NCBI GenBank assembly: GCA_003254905.1
Contig: QANU01045287.1
Span: forward strand, 305,750 to 369,749
Direction: 5' to 3'
DNA: 64,000 bases
From: Nissolia schottii
Lineage: Eukaryota; Streptophyta; Magnoliopsida; Fabales; Fabaceae
How positions within the stretch are numbered: position 1 is the first letter of the stretch; every line of letters starts with the position of its first letter. The notes beneath the pieces were generated by a model. That model worked only from the letters and a program-made list of their open reading frames with translations, was not told the origin of the DNA and made no database searches. Shown piece after piece: positions 43,850 to 56,367 of the stretch. The position numbers were made by a program, and so were the translations under genes.

Positions 43850-44046
43850 CATGTTTTTATAGCTCTAGACAAGTTTTATTTAAAAACAATTTGATCTTAC
43901 TGCTATAGTGGCCATTGTGCCTGAAGAACAATGAAAACTTCTTGGAAATTTCCTTTATTGGTAACTTATGTGAAGCTTTACAACTAAATATTATTGTGCA
44001 AGAAGCACATATGGCACATGCATTGAGGTTTTTGTTTATACTTCTT

Positions 44047-46247
44047 ATGATGATGATGTCCATTGCAAACGTTTGCTTAAGGTCACTGCTTAAATTCTTT
44101 AATTCCATCATGGGAATGGTGGGGGTAGCAATGGTCCTTTATGGTCTATGGTTGCTCAGAGTTTGGCACAGAGAAATGGATAACACACCATCTTATGAGT
44201 TTTCATCTGCTACATGGTAATCAATCACTTTATTTATTTTTTCACTATAAATCTTGCTTTTGTTATCATTGCTTCATTAGTAATAGAAGGCAAACAAATC
44301 AAATATTTTACTTGAAATAGTAATTTTATTACTGAGTAAACCTTTAAATTCATCCTTAATATTGGAAGCATCAACCAAGTTCACCCCTAAACTTTAGAAA
44401 ATAGCAAATTCGTCCCCAAGGTTGGCATTCATACATCAAATTCTTCTCCTAGGTTGGCAGCCTGCTCACCAAATTCATCTCTTGATCCTTGATGTCATGG
44501 GCAAATTTGATGTACAAATGTCAACTTTAAGGACAAATTTGTAATTTTTTAAAGCTTGAGAACAAACTTGACTAACAATGTCAATGTTAGAGATGAATTT
44601 AAAGGTTTGCCACCTGTGTGAAATTAATCAGGACCTTGATATTGACTTTGAGCTTTTAAAATAATGATTGATGTTCCTTATGTTTCTTATTACACAGGTT
44701 TGCTTACACTTCAATTGGCATTGGCGTTTCCTTCTGTGTGATAACATGTCTAGGCCATATAGCTGCAGATGGCATAAACAGCTATTTCCTCTCTTGTGTA
44801 TCCTTTCTCCAGTGCATATGATCAAGTGTAGTAGCATGGAGCATATACCAAATTGATTCTGATACATGAAGTTATCAATTTTTTGTGATTATTCTTCTGA
44901 TATAATTAAGTACAACCGTAAATAACATGGTTAATCAGAAGCGAACATTTACTTAAGTTTACCTCAATGGATAGCTTCAATTTTGAAATAAATGCACAAA
45001 TTACATCTAGCATAATTATGATTTTTTTTCTTAAAAAACACTTTTAGTGATTAATCCCTTCAACTTGCCTAATAGTCAAGATTGAAGATTTAGCTTTATG
45101 CAATTTCCCTCGTCCTTCATTTAAAGTTAAAAAAGCCTTAAAACCAAGCAAGTATATGTTGATCATCATTCTGATTCTTTTGTTGGAGGGTTCAGTGACA
45201 ACAGACATTCTCCTCAATTCTGACTGGGAGAAGGTAGTAAGTATTACCTTCCCATTGTTTCTCTATATTTATCATGCCAATAGATTTCTCTTGTTCATAT
45301 CAATCTCTGAGCTTATAATTTGGTTTGCGTTTGTTTCTACTTTTTTTTTTTAAATGATTTTTTATATAAAGCTAAAAAAAAGTTAAAAATAGATTTTTTT
45401 TAATAAGTTATTCTGGTTAACTTTTCCAAAAAAAATTGAAATCANAAAGCTAAAAAAAAAGTTAAAAATAGATTTTTTTTTAATAAGTTATTCTGGTTAA
45501 CTTTTCCAAAAAAAATTGAAATCAGATTATTTTTAGATTTAGATTGTTTCAAAAATTTATGCAAATATAGGAAAATGATTATTTCAGCAAAAAAAAAAAT
45601 GATCATTTAGACAAATAATTAAGCTAAAACAAATGCATACTCAAGTGTTAATGATCTTTTTTTTTTCTTCTTTAAATCTAATTATTCAACTACTAATACA
45701 CCTTTCAGGACTTGCCTGAGGACCCAACTGGAAAATTCAGGGACTTTAAGGATTTTGTGGAGTCAAACTTTGATATTTGTAAATGGATAGGGTTAGTGAT
45801 CGTCTCAGCACAGGTACACTTTCTGGAACCTAGATTAAATTTTCTCATTTAAAGGGTAAGCCATAACGCCACAATAAATAGGTTAGGAATTTAAATTCAT
45901 GAAACAGCCTCTCTGCTTATGGTAATAAGGATGAATACATCTATCCTCCTGAGATCTTATTAAGTTAGAGTCTCGTCCATTGTGCCATTTTTTTTTATTG
46001 AATTTTCTAATTTCATGGTTTTAAGTCCTGGACATCTTGTGGCCTTCACCTGCAGGGGTTATCAATCTTGTTGGTTATGGCTCTAAAAGCTAATGGCGCT
46101 GATCATATATCTAATTATCATAGTGGTGATGATTTCCTTCCCTCAAGGCTTTCCCTCCTTAACCATAATGCTCAGCCACCATTGTATGCTATTCCTGAGT
46201 TATCTCTAAATGACAACACATGCTGGAATGAAGGTATTCATCATTAA
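44047..46247 (+). CDS. TET19: Tetraspanin, TET19-like (5 exons, about 215 aa)
   Basis: A four-pass plasma-membrane organiser. Exons: 44047-44216, 44698-44797, 45153-45233, 45709-45813, 46056-46247. The translation gives [18 protein letters not shown] (TM1), [23 protein letters not shown] (TM2), [20 protein letters not shown] (TM3), the short loop [21 protein letters not shown] with [11 protein letters not shown], then TM4 ([17 protein letters not shown]) and a cytosolic tail. This order and loop match Arabidopsis TET18-20. Four ATG codons in a row start the frame; translation could begin at any of 44047-44056. The final exon reads to a stop at 46247 after NEGIHH. An AAG|GTATTC donor just before could instead splice to a further exon not found here. 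Confidence 0.85.
44336..44611. mobile_element. MITE-like inverted repeat in tetraspanin intron 1
   Basis: The ends GTAAACCTTTAAATTCATCC and AGATGAATTTAAAGGTTTGCC are complementary. The interior shows repeated complementary words (CAAATTCATC, CAAATTCGTCC, GACAAATTTG). The length is 276 bp. No clear target duplication was seen. Confidence 0.65.
45368..45524. other. Same 77-bp sequence on both sides of a single N (assembly artefact)
   Basis: 45368-45444 and 45446-45524 are the same sequence, differing only in homopolymer lengths, with a lone N at 45445. This is most simply unmerged contig overlap. It is in tetraspanin intron 3. Confidence 0.88.
45851..46000 (+). mobile_element. Degenerate Au-type SINE in tetraspanin intron 4
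   Basis: The segment contains the Au/TS SINE landmarks in order: GGTAAGCC at the head, the diagnostic GAAACAGCCTCTCTGC, a GGTAATAAGGATGAATACATC block (diverged from GGTAAGGCTGCGTACAT), GAGTCTCGTCCATTGTGCC and a T-rich tail. It is flanked by AATTTTCTCATTT (45838-45850) and AATTTTCTAATTT (46001-46013), a 13-bp target duplication with one mismatch. The A/B-box region is shortened. Confidence 0.75.
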
Positions 46248-46523
46248 CATTTTCTTATCTGTAGCGTGGCTTACTTCTGTAAGTAGGTGAACTTTTTTGT
46301 TCTTTGCCTAATTATGAACACTTTTTTAACCTTGCTAGGCAATATGAAGGATACTGTGCCAACTTTTTCCAGAGTGTGAAGTATATGTATCAAGCTATTA
46401 TTATTGATAATAATGCAAAACTATCGGAAATCCTTGTTAAGAGGATATCTTTTACTCCTTTATACTCGACGTGGTTTCTTATTTGGCAGTATTTTTATCA
46501 ATTTTTAAGGAACAAAATTTTAA

Positions 46524-47052
46524 GGCTTAAACATGTTTTTGAGTCTCCGATAAATGTTCAAGATTTAGTTTAGGTCCTTAAAAAAATTATTAGTTCTCAT
46601 ACAAATATAGTAAAAATTATTTGGTTTTAATCTATGTTATTAATAGGAATCTATGGTTTTAGTTTTTGTAGTTAGTGAAACTTTGTTAATTACTTATGTA
46701 TATAAAGGAGTGCTGTATGAATGGTGCCATGTGAGCAAAAAATAAACTCGCTATACTTATAACTCGGTCCAAACTTGGTCATAACCCGGCATCGAATCCA
46801 ATTTTAAGTGGTGGGTGAATCATGATTTTAGGGGTCAAATAGCGCGTTATAAGTCAGGTTAGTTTATTTTGCTCACATGACATTGTTATTGTGACATTCT
46901 GTTAGTCATGTTAACAATTAATAGAGTTTTACTAACATTGTTAATTAAAACTATGTAATTTTCGTTATGTTTAGATCAAAACAAAAATAAAAAATTTATC
47001 AACCTAAATCAAATTTAAAAAATTTGGTGCAGAGCTGAAACATATTTAAACT
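46524..47052. mobile_element. Foldback MITE, same end type as 9220-9601
   Basis: The left end GGCTTAAACATGTTTTTGAG pairs with the right end TGAAACATATTTAAACTC. The inside keeps GTTAGTGAAACTTTGTTAAT on the left against TTAATAGAGTTTTACTAAC on the right. It lies directly downstream of the tetraspanin gene. Confidence 0.6.
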
Positions 47053-47380
47053 CTTTTTAAATAGGTAAAGAACCATCTTATTGAAAAAAATGTAAGAATG
47101 TACAACTCTTTGACCAAACTCATCATGGCTCCACCAAAAAAAGAAACTCCACCTCCTATTAAGGCTCCATCCTACTAAGGCTTTATATCTATACCGGGAG
47201 ACTTATATAAGGTCTCATTAAAAACCTCCCTAAAGCGTCCAATACAAACTCCATGTAATTTTAAGAAAGAAAAAAAATACTTTAATCAAAACTAATTAAA
47301 AGGAACCCAAAAGAAAAAGAAAAAACACGTCACACCATATCATACTCCACTTCTCAAATATCTCCACCTATCTCACACTC

Positions 47381-48400
47381 TTTTTTTTTTGTAGACAAAG
47401 GGGCTAAAGCCCAAAAGAAAAACAACAAGAACTAGCCTCCACAAAGCCAAGCAATCTGAACCAGATTATTCAAAAGTAATGTGCAAGTAGTCGCAGGGGC
47501 CACATCAAAATAAGCGATCTCAAAGTTATTAAGGTTGCGACTCAGATTGGCAAGACAATAGCATCCAATGCAAATGCACCTATGCCAAAAAAAAAAAGAC
47601 CTTAAAGCACCGATTGTCCCCACAATTCTTCTTTAAAAAAATACGGATATAAAATATGAGCCTGTTATGCCTCCTCAAATCCAGTACTTAACAGAAAAAA
47701 AACACATCATGTATGTAAATATCACGGTTCCACCTACTAATTCTGTCATGCACAATATCAGCCAACAGCCACATATGTCACAAATTGTGTTTTAAACTTT
47801 TATGGTCTTGGAAAATGCCATATCAACACTCTAGAACAACATGGTTTCAATTGTGTCCCACCCACCTTCTCATGAGAATTATACTTTGTAATCGCCCACA
47901 TCAATCAGAAATCAAAGAGAAAACAACATATATCGTGAATTGAGAGCACACATACCTATTTCATATCCATTAGGCGCATATGCGACACACTTCACTCCAC
48001 CAACACCTGGCCCATTTAATTTGCCCAAGAACACTCCTCCTTGCTACCCTGTGTTTTCATTTAACCTATAGCATAACTGAACCACTAATCCGTCTAAAAA
48101 AACATTGAACTCTCAGCCCTTTGATGTGAAACTTACTTCTTGTCCAAAAATCTTTGCATTCCTACTTTTCCAAATAGACCATATAGTTGCAAAAAAAAAA
48201 ATAATGCAATAATCATTTTGTTCTATTATCCTCCCTTATTCTCATTCCAAGTCATGCTTTCAAAAGAGCTTTTCAGGTGACTTGCCCCCATCACACTCCA
48301 CTTCGCAAGCCAATTTGCCATAATTTCGCAATGAAGAAACAAATGTTCAGCATTTTCCTCTTGATTTTGACACCAGACATAAGTTTGATTTTTTTTTTTA
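47381..48400 (-). mobile_element. LINE relic with zf-RVT-like C-terminal part
   Basis: A T run at about 47,381 (a poly(A) tail on the minus strand) begins the element. Near its other end the minus strand reads YVWCQNQEENAEHLFLHCEI followed by MANWLAKWSV, the Cys/His pattern that closes plant LINE reverse-transcriptase proteins, and later IWSIWKSRNAKIF. Several stops and frame changes are present and no RT catalytic motif is seen, so only the 3' part was copied or survives. Related retroposed 3'-end sequence may extend left to about 47,090. Confidence 0.55.
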
Positions 48401-48593
48401 ATTTATCGGTAACACAATTAAAGTATAAAATATATATAATGATTACAACAAAATAACATAATAATATTGGTAGCTTAGTGGCAATGATGTTTACTTATTT
48501 AACTTAATGTACTAAATTTAACTTTTGAGTCACTAATTAATAATACAGTTCAAGTATATAATAAATATAATTATTGTAACATTATATTATAAT

Positions 48594-48740
48594 AATGTTG
48601 GTGACTTAGTGACGAAATTACTTACTTCTAACTAGAGAGACTTAGGTTTGATTCTTATCTCTTGCAAAAGATGATTCCTTGACCGGAATGAAATCGAGAA
48701 GAACTAAATTTATAGTTTTTCCTAGAATTTATATATTGAA
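48594..48740 (+). mobile_element. Possible tRNA-derived SINE
   Basis: TGACTTAGTGACG (A-box-like) is followed about 45 bases later by AGGTTTGATTCTTATC (close to the B box GGTTCGANTCC). A partial second A-box-like copy (TAGCTTAGTGGC) lies at about 48,471. No clear tail or target duplication was found. Confidence 0.35.
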
Positions 48741-49009
48741 AGGGGGCGTTGTTGAAAGTAGCTTGGGCGTTAACACTCAAGTAGCGTACTGGATATGAAC
48801 CAAATTATACGAGCCTTGTAGACATGTAAGGAATGAAGTTTTTTGTAGTCTAAGCTTTAAGCTTACCATAACCAGTAATGCTATACGGTTTGACATATAT
48901 TGTCACACAATATTGCAAGACACGAATCCGACGGAGGTTTTTATTTAAGTAACGAAAAACCAAGTATAAAAACAACAAAATCAACCACAATTCCGCTATA
49001 GGTTCCAAA

Positions 49010-49473
49010 CAAATTTTTAAGATCTAGTTTAGGTCCTTAAATTAATTTTTTCAAATATATAAAAAATTAACATAATTTTAATTTTTTGCTATTAGTGAAA
49101 CTTGATAATTTTAGTCTTTATTATTTGTAAAATTGTATTAACTACTTGCATAACTAACAAAATGTCACACTAACAATACCATGTAAAAAAATACACTCAA
49201 ATCGTCCATAATCCAACCAAACCCAACCCATAACCCAATTTTGGATAGGTTATTCTATTAAAGCAAGTTCAGGTCAAATAATAGATTATGCACAAGGTTA
49301 TGGGTAGAAAAAGCTTATTTTACTACCATTAGCCATGTTAGGAGTTAACGAAGTCTCTCAAACCACGTGGACTAAAACCATTCCATTGCTTATATGTTCG
49401 GACCAAAACCAAAAAAAAATGTTAGGAACCTAAGCAAGGATATTTGTTGGGGGTCCCAAAAGATATTTAAGCC
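49010..49473. mobile_element. Diverged MITE related to 46524-47052
   Basis: It shares AAGATCTAGTTTAGGTCCTT and TATTAGTGAAACTT with the neighbouring MITE. It ends in AGATATTTAAGCC and has inverted TTAGGTTCC/GGAACCTAA-like arms. The left end appears truncated. Confidence 0.5.
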
Positions 49474-50193
49474 AAATTTTAAATCACTTCTCAAAAAAAC
49501 CTTCTAAAACACAAGTCAAACAACTAACATATTTGGTTTTTCAGTAGGAGCAACCAGAATCAATTCTAGGATTTTAAAAGTTAGAAATTTTAATTAGGGT
49601 CGCTGACAAAATTGATAGAACTGATTCTAAGTGTTCCAAACATGTTATTCGATGTTAAATCGCTCACGCGTTCACAAACAAGGAGCAATCATGGCAGTAA
49701 TTCACGAATTCTACATCAATACATAGATTAATTAAAAAGTATACACATATTTTACAGGCAATATAGTGAAACGACCTTTAATATTGCGTTAAATACATCC
49801 ATTCATTCAAGATGAGAAGAGTAGTGATCTCTGAAGAGGTTCACACTTAGATGACACAAGACAGGAACAACAATGTGCAAATATCTCTTGTTAATAAGTA
49901 ATACTCGATCTGTACAGGGATATACATACAAATGGAACTTAGATAGCTAGCTAAATACAAATTTTACCATCTCAACTTCACCCACCAACCCACCACAATA
50001 ACACAGGGCTGGATATTTCTGGTAGAAGTGGGAAGCAACCACTGCCAACTCTATATATTATATATATAAACTAATTTTGCCGAATCAAGTTCGGAGCTTT
50101 TTATGTCACTAAACAAACTTGAATTGAAAAGGGAAGTAATAGCCATCCCAAGACAACAATAGCATAGGTTAAAACTCTGTCTGCTGCAATTGC

Positions 50194-53100
50194 TTACCTT
50201 ATGTGTGAGTCATATGTGTCGAAAAGGGAGTCCGGAATAATCAAAGGCAACTTGTCTATGTACATGAAAAGCCTTCTGAGATTCTCCCTTGTAACTGTTG
50301 CCATATCTACTACATCCCTTCTATCGGTGAATACCCAGAGATCGCCTGAGTTGACTCTCTTGAGACTGTCTCGGCAAAATGGGCAAGATTGCGAGATTGT
50401 TTGCCTGCAAAGATCATGTCAAATTGTTTAAACCTTTTAACTGAACAAGCATGCAGTTGGAGAGCAGGTATGAGACAGCGGCTAAAATTTGATATACTCC
50501 ACTAGTGCAGGAAAATAAACAGCAACCTGGTTCTATAAAGCCCCCCTTGTGCGTACGGTACAGGGAAGCACTGGAACCAGTATGCAGCCTCACCTTGCTT
50601 CTGCAAGAGACTGACCACAACTCGAACCTGTAACCTCTCGGTCACATGCCAAGTTGCCAACTATTCAACCACTTGCAACTTGCAAGGCTCCCACTTTGTT
50701 TTGTGGGATGGTGGCCCCAAAAAGCAAAAAAATATTGGGGAAGCTGGACTAAATGAACAGAAAAAGGAGACAACATATATTTGACTGCCATAATTCCAAT
50801 GGCAATCGGATCACAATTGTAGAGTAATGATGTGGATAAATTAGAGTAAAAATTAAGTCAAAGCAAGAAAAATTGGAGAAAGAAGTTATGATGAGCCACG
50901 ACAATGCAAACAAGTTCCAACGCATTACTGGATTTAACTTGCTACGCTCATGAATGAGGTGCTCAGTAGAATACAGTTTATCTTGCTTAAATAGGCAGAC
51001 TAGCTTATAGGCTTATAGACAACTGGGCACAGACTACAAATTATCAAGAACCAGGAGATGACAATCTTCCATCCCAGCAAACATGTATGACTCGAGAAAT
51101 AATGAGTGGTCACTAGTAAAAGAAGGGGGGGGGCCCCTAAAACCACATCCCTTTTCCTTCCCTTAATTAGAAGAAAAATGCACCCATAGCCATCCCAATT
51201 AGACAATTCACCATAGACCCATTCAACCAATTTTTCAAACTAACAACAAAAGGAAAACAGTTAGCCTTCATAGCCTAATACCTCCATTTTCATTCACTTC
51301 CAGATAAAGCATTAAACTGCAATAAGCCCATGATAGTTCCATAAGAAAACAGCAAAAGTAATGGTACAAAACTATTTAATTTCTCGAAGTTAAGAAGACC
51401 CTTTCATGCATGCACCTTTGCCACATCTAAGAGACTTCACAGAAGGGCCTAACTCTCTGATATAATCATAGTAACTGTCAATCAAGACCAATGGTCTTGA
51501 TATGCAAGGAAAGAAATCATATCAAATCTAGCTACAGTGATAATTTAATCCATTTTCTTATGCCTAATGAATCTCAACTCCAAACATGCTCAGACGTCAG
51601 AACATAGAAAGCTAAAGTGCTAATCAGCCTTAGCATATCTATATTCAAGATAACACCCTTCTACCAACTACTTAAGCATGCCATGGCAGTTCAGCCAGTT
51701 CCAATATATTTCTACTCATCAATACTCTATTTGTTTTGTTTTATTGAATATTTCAAACAGCAATAAAATTCATACCTTTATATGCACGGTGTGCCTATGA
51801 TGAAATCACACCTGCAATCAAGCATGGGACTCTAAAACAAGTTTATGCTTAGTCAGACTCTCAAAGATTCAACAACTTAAACTTTGTCATGGCAAAAGCC
51901 ATTTTACTTTACAAGGTCATAATAATAAACGACCATGAACCCAGAAACTTTGAGACCCAAGCAGGCTCGATGGATTACATATTATTAGTAAAAAACTGTA
52001 GTCAATTAGAGTAACAACAATTATAATATATGAAATCCGCCAAACTGATCAAAAGCAACCAACCATAAAGACAGATAAACAAGCGTGCGACTTCTTACTT
52101 CTTGATATCAAAAAGTGATGATCATGGTCATGACCCTAAAAAATAGGGGGGGTCAAGCATACACAACAAACAGGGTTGAGGGAAGGCGAAGTGAGGAGAA
52201 GAAAGAGCGAGTACCATTCTCGGTAACATTTCAGGCACATGGCATGATTACAGTTGGGCAATACAATTTTACTATTAATCTCCATGCATATTCCACATTC
52301 ATCATCTCTTTCAATGTCTATGTCAGAAGACGACTGCCTATACTCCTCATCATCTCTTCTCCGATACCTCTCCATGCACATGGCCTTTTGCTTCTTATCC
52401 TCTGTATCAGTAACACCTTTCTGAAGTTGCAACAAAGACGGATAAATAACTGCTGCTCAAAGCAAAAATTCAACATGTCAGCAAATAGCAAAAACAACAA
52501 TGCAATTGCAAACACACATATTATATCAAAACACATACGAAGATATACCATAGAATTCTCTAATACTTGCTTTTCTTTCATGGGTAGTCATGGTGGTAGT
52601 CCCATCCACATAAACCTGTGGCATGAGCCAAAAATTCTTCAAGTCTTCATCATTCTCCAAGTCCATCATTCCAATATGCACACAACCAAAAACAAAAAAC
52701 ACCTTACCTTGTAAATTAGGATTCTCAGCAGTCCAAGGGCTCCTGCGAGATGGCAATCAGTCCATTGCACCAAAAATAGAAATAGGTGAGCAGCTGGACT
52801 GTAAGATAATCTCATCTGAAGGCACGCGCCATCGTACTCCCTCGGAAAATCTGAGGCCCTGCATGTAAGATTTGCATCATGAACAGATAAGTATATATAC
52901 ATGTGTACATATATGTGTATATATATAACACCAAGAAGAATTTCTGGTCAGCAGGAAAAAAGTGCTCCCCATCCAAAGTTTCATCACTAAAAGTTGCAAC
53001 GTTTACAAAAACCCTCTGTTGAGAACTTTGGTTATCAAGCGTGAGGGGAATTGAATTCAACCCCTGAAGATGACAATGTCACATTAAAGGGGAAAAAAGT

Positions 53101-53664
53101 GCAGACATGAGAGACACAAAATTAAACGCAAAATAAGAAGAGTGGGTGTGGAGATTATAGTAAAACGAGTAAGCAGCATAGCTTTCACAGCTTGTTAAGG
53201 TCAGGGGTTCTGAAGTATTAAATTTTCCCAAAGCAGAGAGAGAGAGAGAGAGAGAGAGAGAAAACGGAACATTGAGTGATTAATCAAATGGTGACAGTTA
53301 CTTTAGCCATGATTTTGTCAGTAAATAAAACGAACCCTAAATAAGAAGGAAAAATTCAAACAAGAACACTCACCCGAATGAAATGCAAAATCATGGGCTA
53401 ACCCACACAGAAGAATTTCACTTACGATATCATCAACCAGGAAGAGAAAATAAAAAAGGAAGAGTGAAACGCAGGGAACAAGTACCTTACAAGAACAGTG
53501 ATCACTTTTACGTTTTAAAAAAAAAAAAAAAATTGGCAAATAATTAAAAAAAAAGGAATGATGATGATGATGATGATGATGAGAGTGAAAAAAACTCACA
53601 GGGTATTGGCGTGCTGGATATCAGCTTCAAGGACTTTCAGAGAGTCCTTGAAAGACTTTCTCAT
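50194..53664 (-). CDS. AIRP2: RING-type E3 ubiquitin ligase, AIRP2-like (5 exons, 243 aa)
   Basis: Arabidopsis AIRP2 is a cytosolic RING E3 that promotes ABA and drought responses. Exons in order: 53664-53600, 52858-52708, 52615-52549, 52452-52215, 50404-50194; the joined frame is continuous. Family landmarks are MRKSFKDSLKVLEADIQHAN, EYDGACLQMRLSYSPAAHLF, QWTDCHLAGALGLLRILIY and YVDGTTTMTTHERKASIREF. The RING (residues 147-184) reads CGICMEINSKIVLPNCNHAM, CLKCYREW and SCPFCRDSL, a full C3HC4 set. The tail RVNSGDLWVFTDRRDVVDMA...LFDTYDSHIR ends at TAA. Intron 4 is 1.8 kb and shows no gene. The upstream leader contains GA and CT microsatellites. Confidence 0.93.
53236..53262. repeat. (GA)n microsatellite in AIRP2 intron 1
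   Basis: An uninterrupted GA tract of about 27 bases. A (GAT)n run at 53557-53580 lies nearby. Confidence 0.9.
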
Positions 53665-54060
53665 GGTAGCTACGTACATATCTCCCCCCACAAAAAAAAA
53701 AAAAAAAAAAAAAGCAAACTTGTTTTTTTGTATATTTTTCAGTGGAAGAAGGAAGAAAAAGTGAGGGAATTGGTTTAGGTAGAAAGAAGGAGAAGGAGGA
53801 GGCCAAAACCCTGAAGAACAACAACAACCATGGGGCTTCTATGGCTATGGCTATGTGATGTTTCTCTCCCTAACGTGAGAGGCAGAAGAAAGAGAGAGAG
53901 AGGGAGAGAGTGGTTGGGTTCCGCATGAATGCTGTTCTTGAAAGCGAAGACGGTGAGGGTGCCGGGACACGTGTACGCACCAACACTCTCTCCCTCCCAC
54001 TTTCCCATTATTATTATTTCTAACTCTCAAAAATAACCCTCCAAATTTACTCACAAATTT
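53665..54060 (-). promoter_or_regulatory. Leader and promoter region of the AIRP2-like gene
   Basis: Contains A-runs, AGAGAG tracts and GGGACACGTGTACG near 53,962, which includes the ACGTG core of an ABA-response/G-box element (CACGTG). This fits an ABA-related gene but is inference from one motif. Confidence 0.4.
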
Positions 54061-56367
54061 AGGGTTTTAAGATGTACTATCAATTATTAATTATTTTTTC
54101 TTAATTAATGTTAATATAATGATAGATTCTTTGTTAGTAAATATATTAATGGAGTGCGTTGCATTTCAAACATAGAAGTTACTCTTTGTTTTATGAAAAA
54201 GTTAACGAGTGCCTTTGGACACTGGTTAATAATTAAATAATATAAAATTTTAAAATGTTTGTTCTATTAAATATATTAAAATGTTAAAGTTTGTAACAAT
54301 ATTTTTTAATGGTTCAATTTCATTTCTCAACCTTCATTTTCCAATAATTAAATTTTAATATGCACTAGCAATCCACTAAAATTTTAACGATACGTTTTAA
54401 ATATTAACTTATATATTTTAATAAATGACATTTAATATCTTAAAAATAAAAAATAAACTATTACATATTATTCATTTAAATATATAAATTAATATTTAAG
54501 CTCATAATAAGTATCTCAAGGCTTAATAATAAGAAAAGTGAGGTGGTAGTCACAAATTGACAATGCAGCAAAGAACGAGGAGAGAAAGAGCGTTGGGAAA
54601 ATGAAAAGGATAAAGGCGTGATTTACTCATCACGTCACATCACACTCTCCCTCCCTCTCCCATTCGTGCACCTTTTTTCTACTCTCTCTCTCTCTCTCTC
54701 TACATATTTTTTTATATTATATTTGATATTTAGAAACCCTAGTAATAAAAACGAGAATCATTAATTTTATATGGGATATATTTATTTATTTATTTATGAA
54801 TCTTATTAATTTTATTATAAGTGTATTTAAAAATAAGGTGATTGATTTTTTTAAGAAAAATTATATCTATAAAGAAACAAAAACATTTAAATAAAAACAT
54901 GAGTTTAATTTTATATATTATTAATATATAAAATACTTCATATAATTAAGAGGTGTAACATTCTAATAGTTATTTTGAATAAAGATCCTTTAAAATTATA
55001 AGTTTATTTTAGAAAATAAAATTAGAATTTTGACTTTTAAATTAATAAAGTATTAATAGACTGTACTTCTCAATTTATTGATTTAAAAGTGAAACCTCAT
55101 TACCTCATTATTTTATCTTCTAAAATAAACTCATCATTTTAAACAATCAAAATCTAAATATTTTACATTACCATCCAATCAAGTATTTTTTATATCAATA
55201 AAAACATTTTAGTATCCCATCCATTTATTTAAAATTTATGCATACAGAAGAATAAATTTTTTTCTTTGCATTAATATCTAAATTTCACTTAATTGAAAAA
55301 AGTATTTCCATTTCACTATTAGTAACCCTGATTAATTTAGTTCATGGGTAATGTAATTTTCTTTTTTTTACACGAATTTTTTTATCAAATCTCAAACCTA
55401 AAATTTTAAAAAAAGATACGATTTTATCTATTACTTAATCAATTTTGTGTTAGTTAAAAGAATTTGATTGAGTAAAAAATGTAAAAATATTTTATGTGGT
55501 AAACATGTAATAATCAAATTCTTTTAAAGTTTTTAATATATTAAATATATTTAAAAACTTGAAATATTTTCACTTTTAATTTTTAATTATTATCCTAAGT
55601 ACTTTCATCAACTACTATGCTTTGGGCATTGGTAGGGTAGGTTAGCTTTCGGTCCACGCACCCCCATTTGTTGTGATTTGTTGTTACACTACACATCCCC
55701 CTCCCCTCACCTTTTGCACAAAACCACACCTCTCTATTCCCCATTTTTGGCATTTTGCCATTTATTCTTGCTTTTTTCTCTTTTAAGTTTAGCATTTCAG
55801 TTTGCTGCTATTTTATTTAGGATTTTGTTACGGCATTTGGTAGGGGTTAAAATACTTAAACTTTTAATATTTTTAATAGAAAATTTTTGTTTATTAATTT
55901 TTTTTAACGAGCATTCTTAGGATATATGTTAAAAAAGTCATTTTAGTTATGAAAAAAAAAACTACTAGATATTTCAAAGATACTTGTTAAAAAAATTAAA
56001 AAGTAATTTTTTATTAAAAATGTGAAATTTTTTAATTTTCAATGTTATTACATATATTATTAAACATTTAAAAATTTACTTTTTTATTTCTTTAATCAAT
56101 TCTCTAAAAACATTTTATAGCAAAACATTTTATTTATTGAGTTAATTAGTACCATTCGCAAATAAAAACTATACAAGATACTTGTTAAAGCGGGATAAAA
56201 ATAAAATGTTTTAAGTTTTTTTTATTCTAATACATTAAGATATGAACATTTTAAATTTTTTTTACAATATTTTAATTTTTTGTTTTCTTAATATGTATTG
56301 TTACAAGTAAAAACGTTTATAAAATTCATATTTATGGACTTACGGTAATCCTGTAGCAATCCCCTTT
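54061..56367. other. AT-rich intergenic DNA
   Basis: Very AT-rich sequence with a CT tract near 54,680 and a less AT-rich patch at 55,610-55,770. No supported gene, RNA or complete transposon. Confidence 0.5.

Noticed and set aside
52115-52714. 199-residue plus-strand frame
   Set aside because: Antisense to AIRP2 exons 3 and 4, with low-complexity composition.
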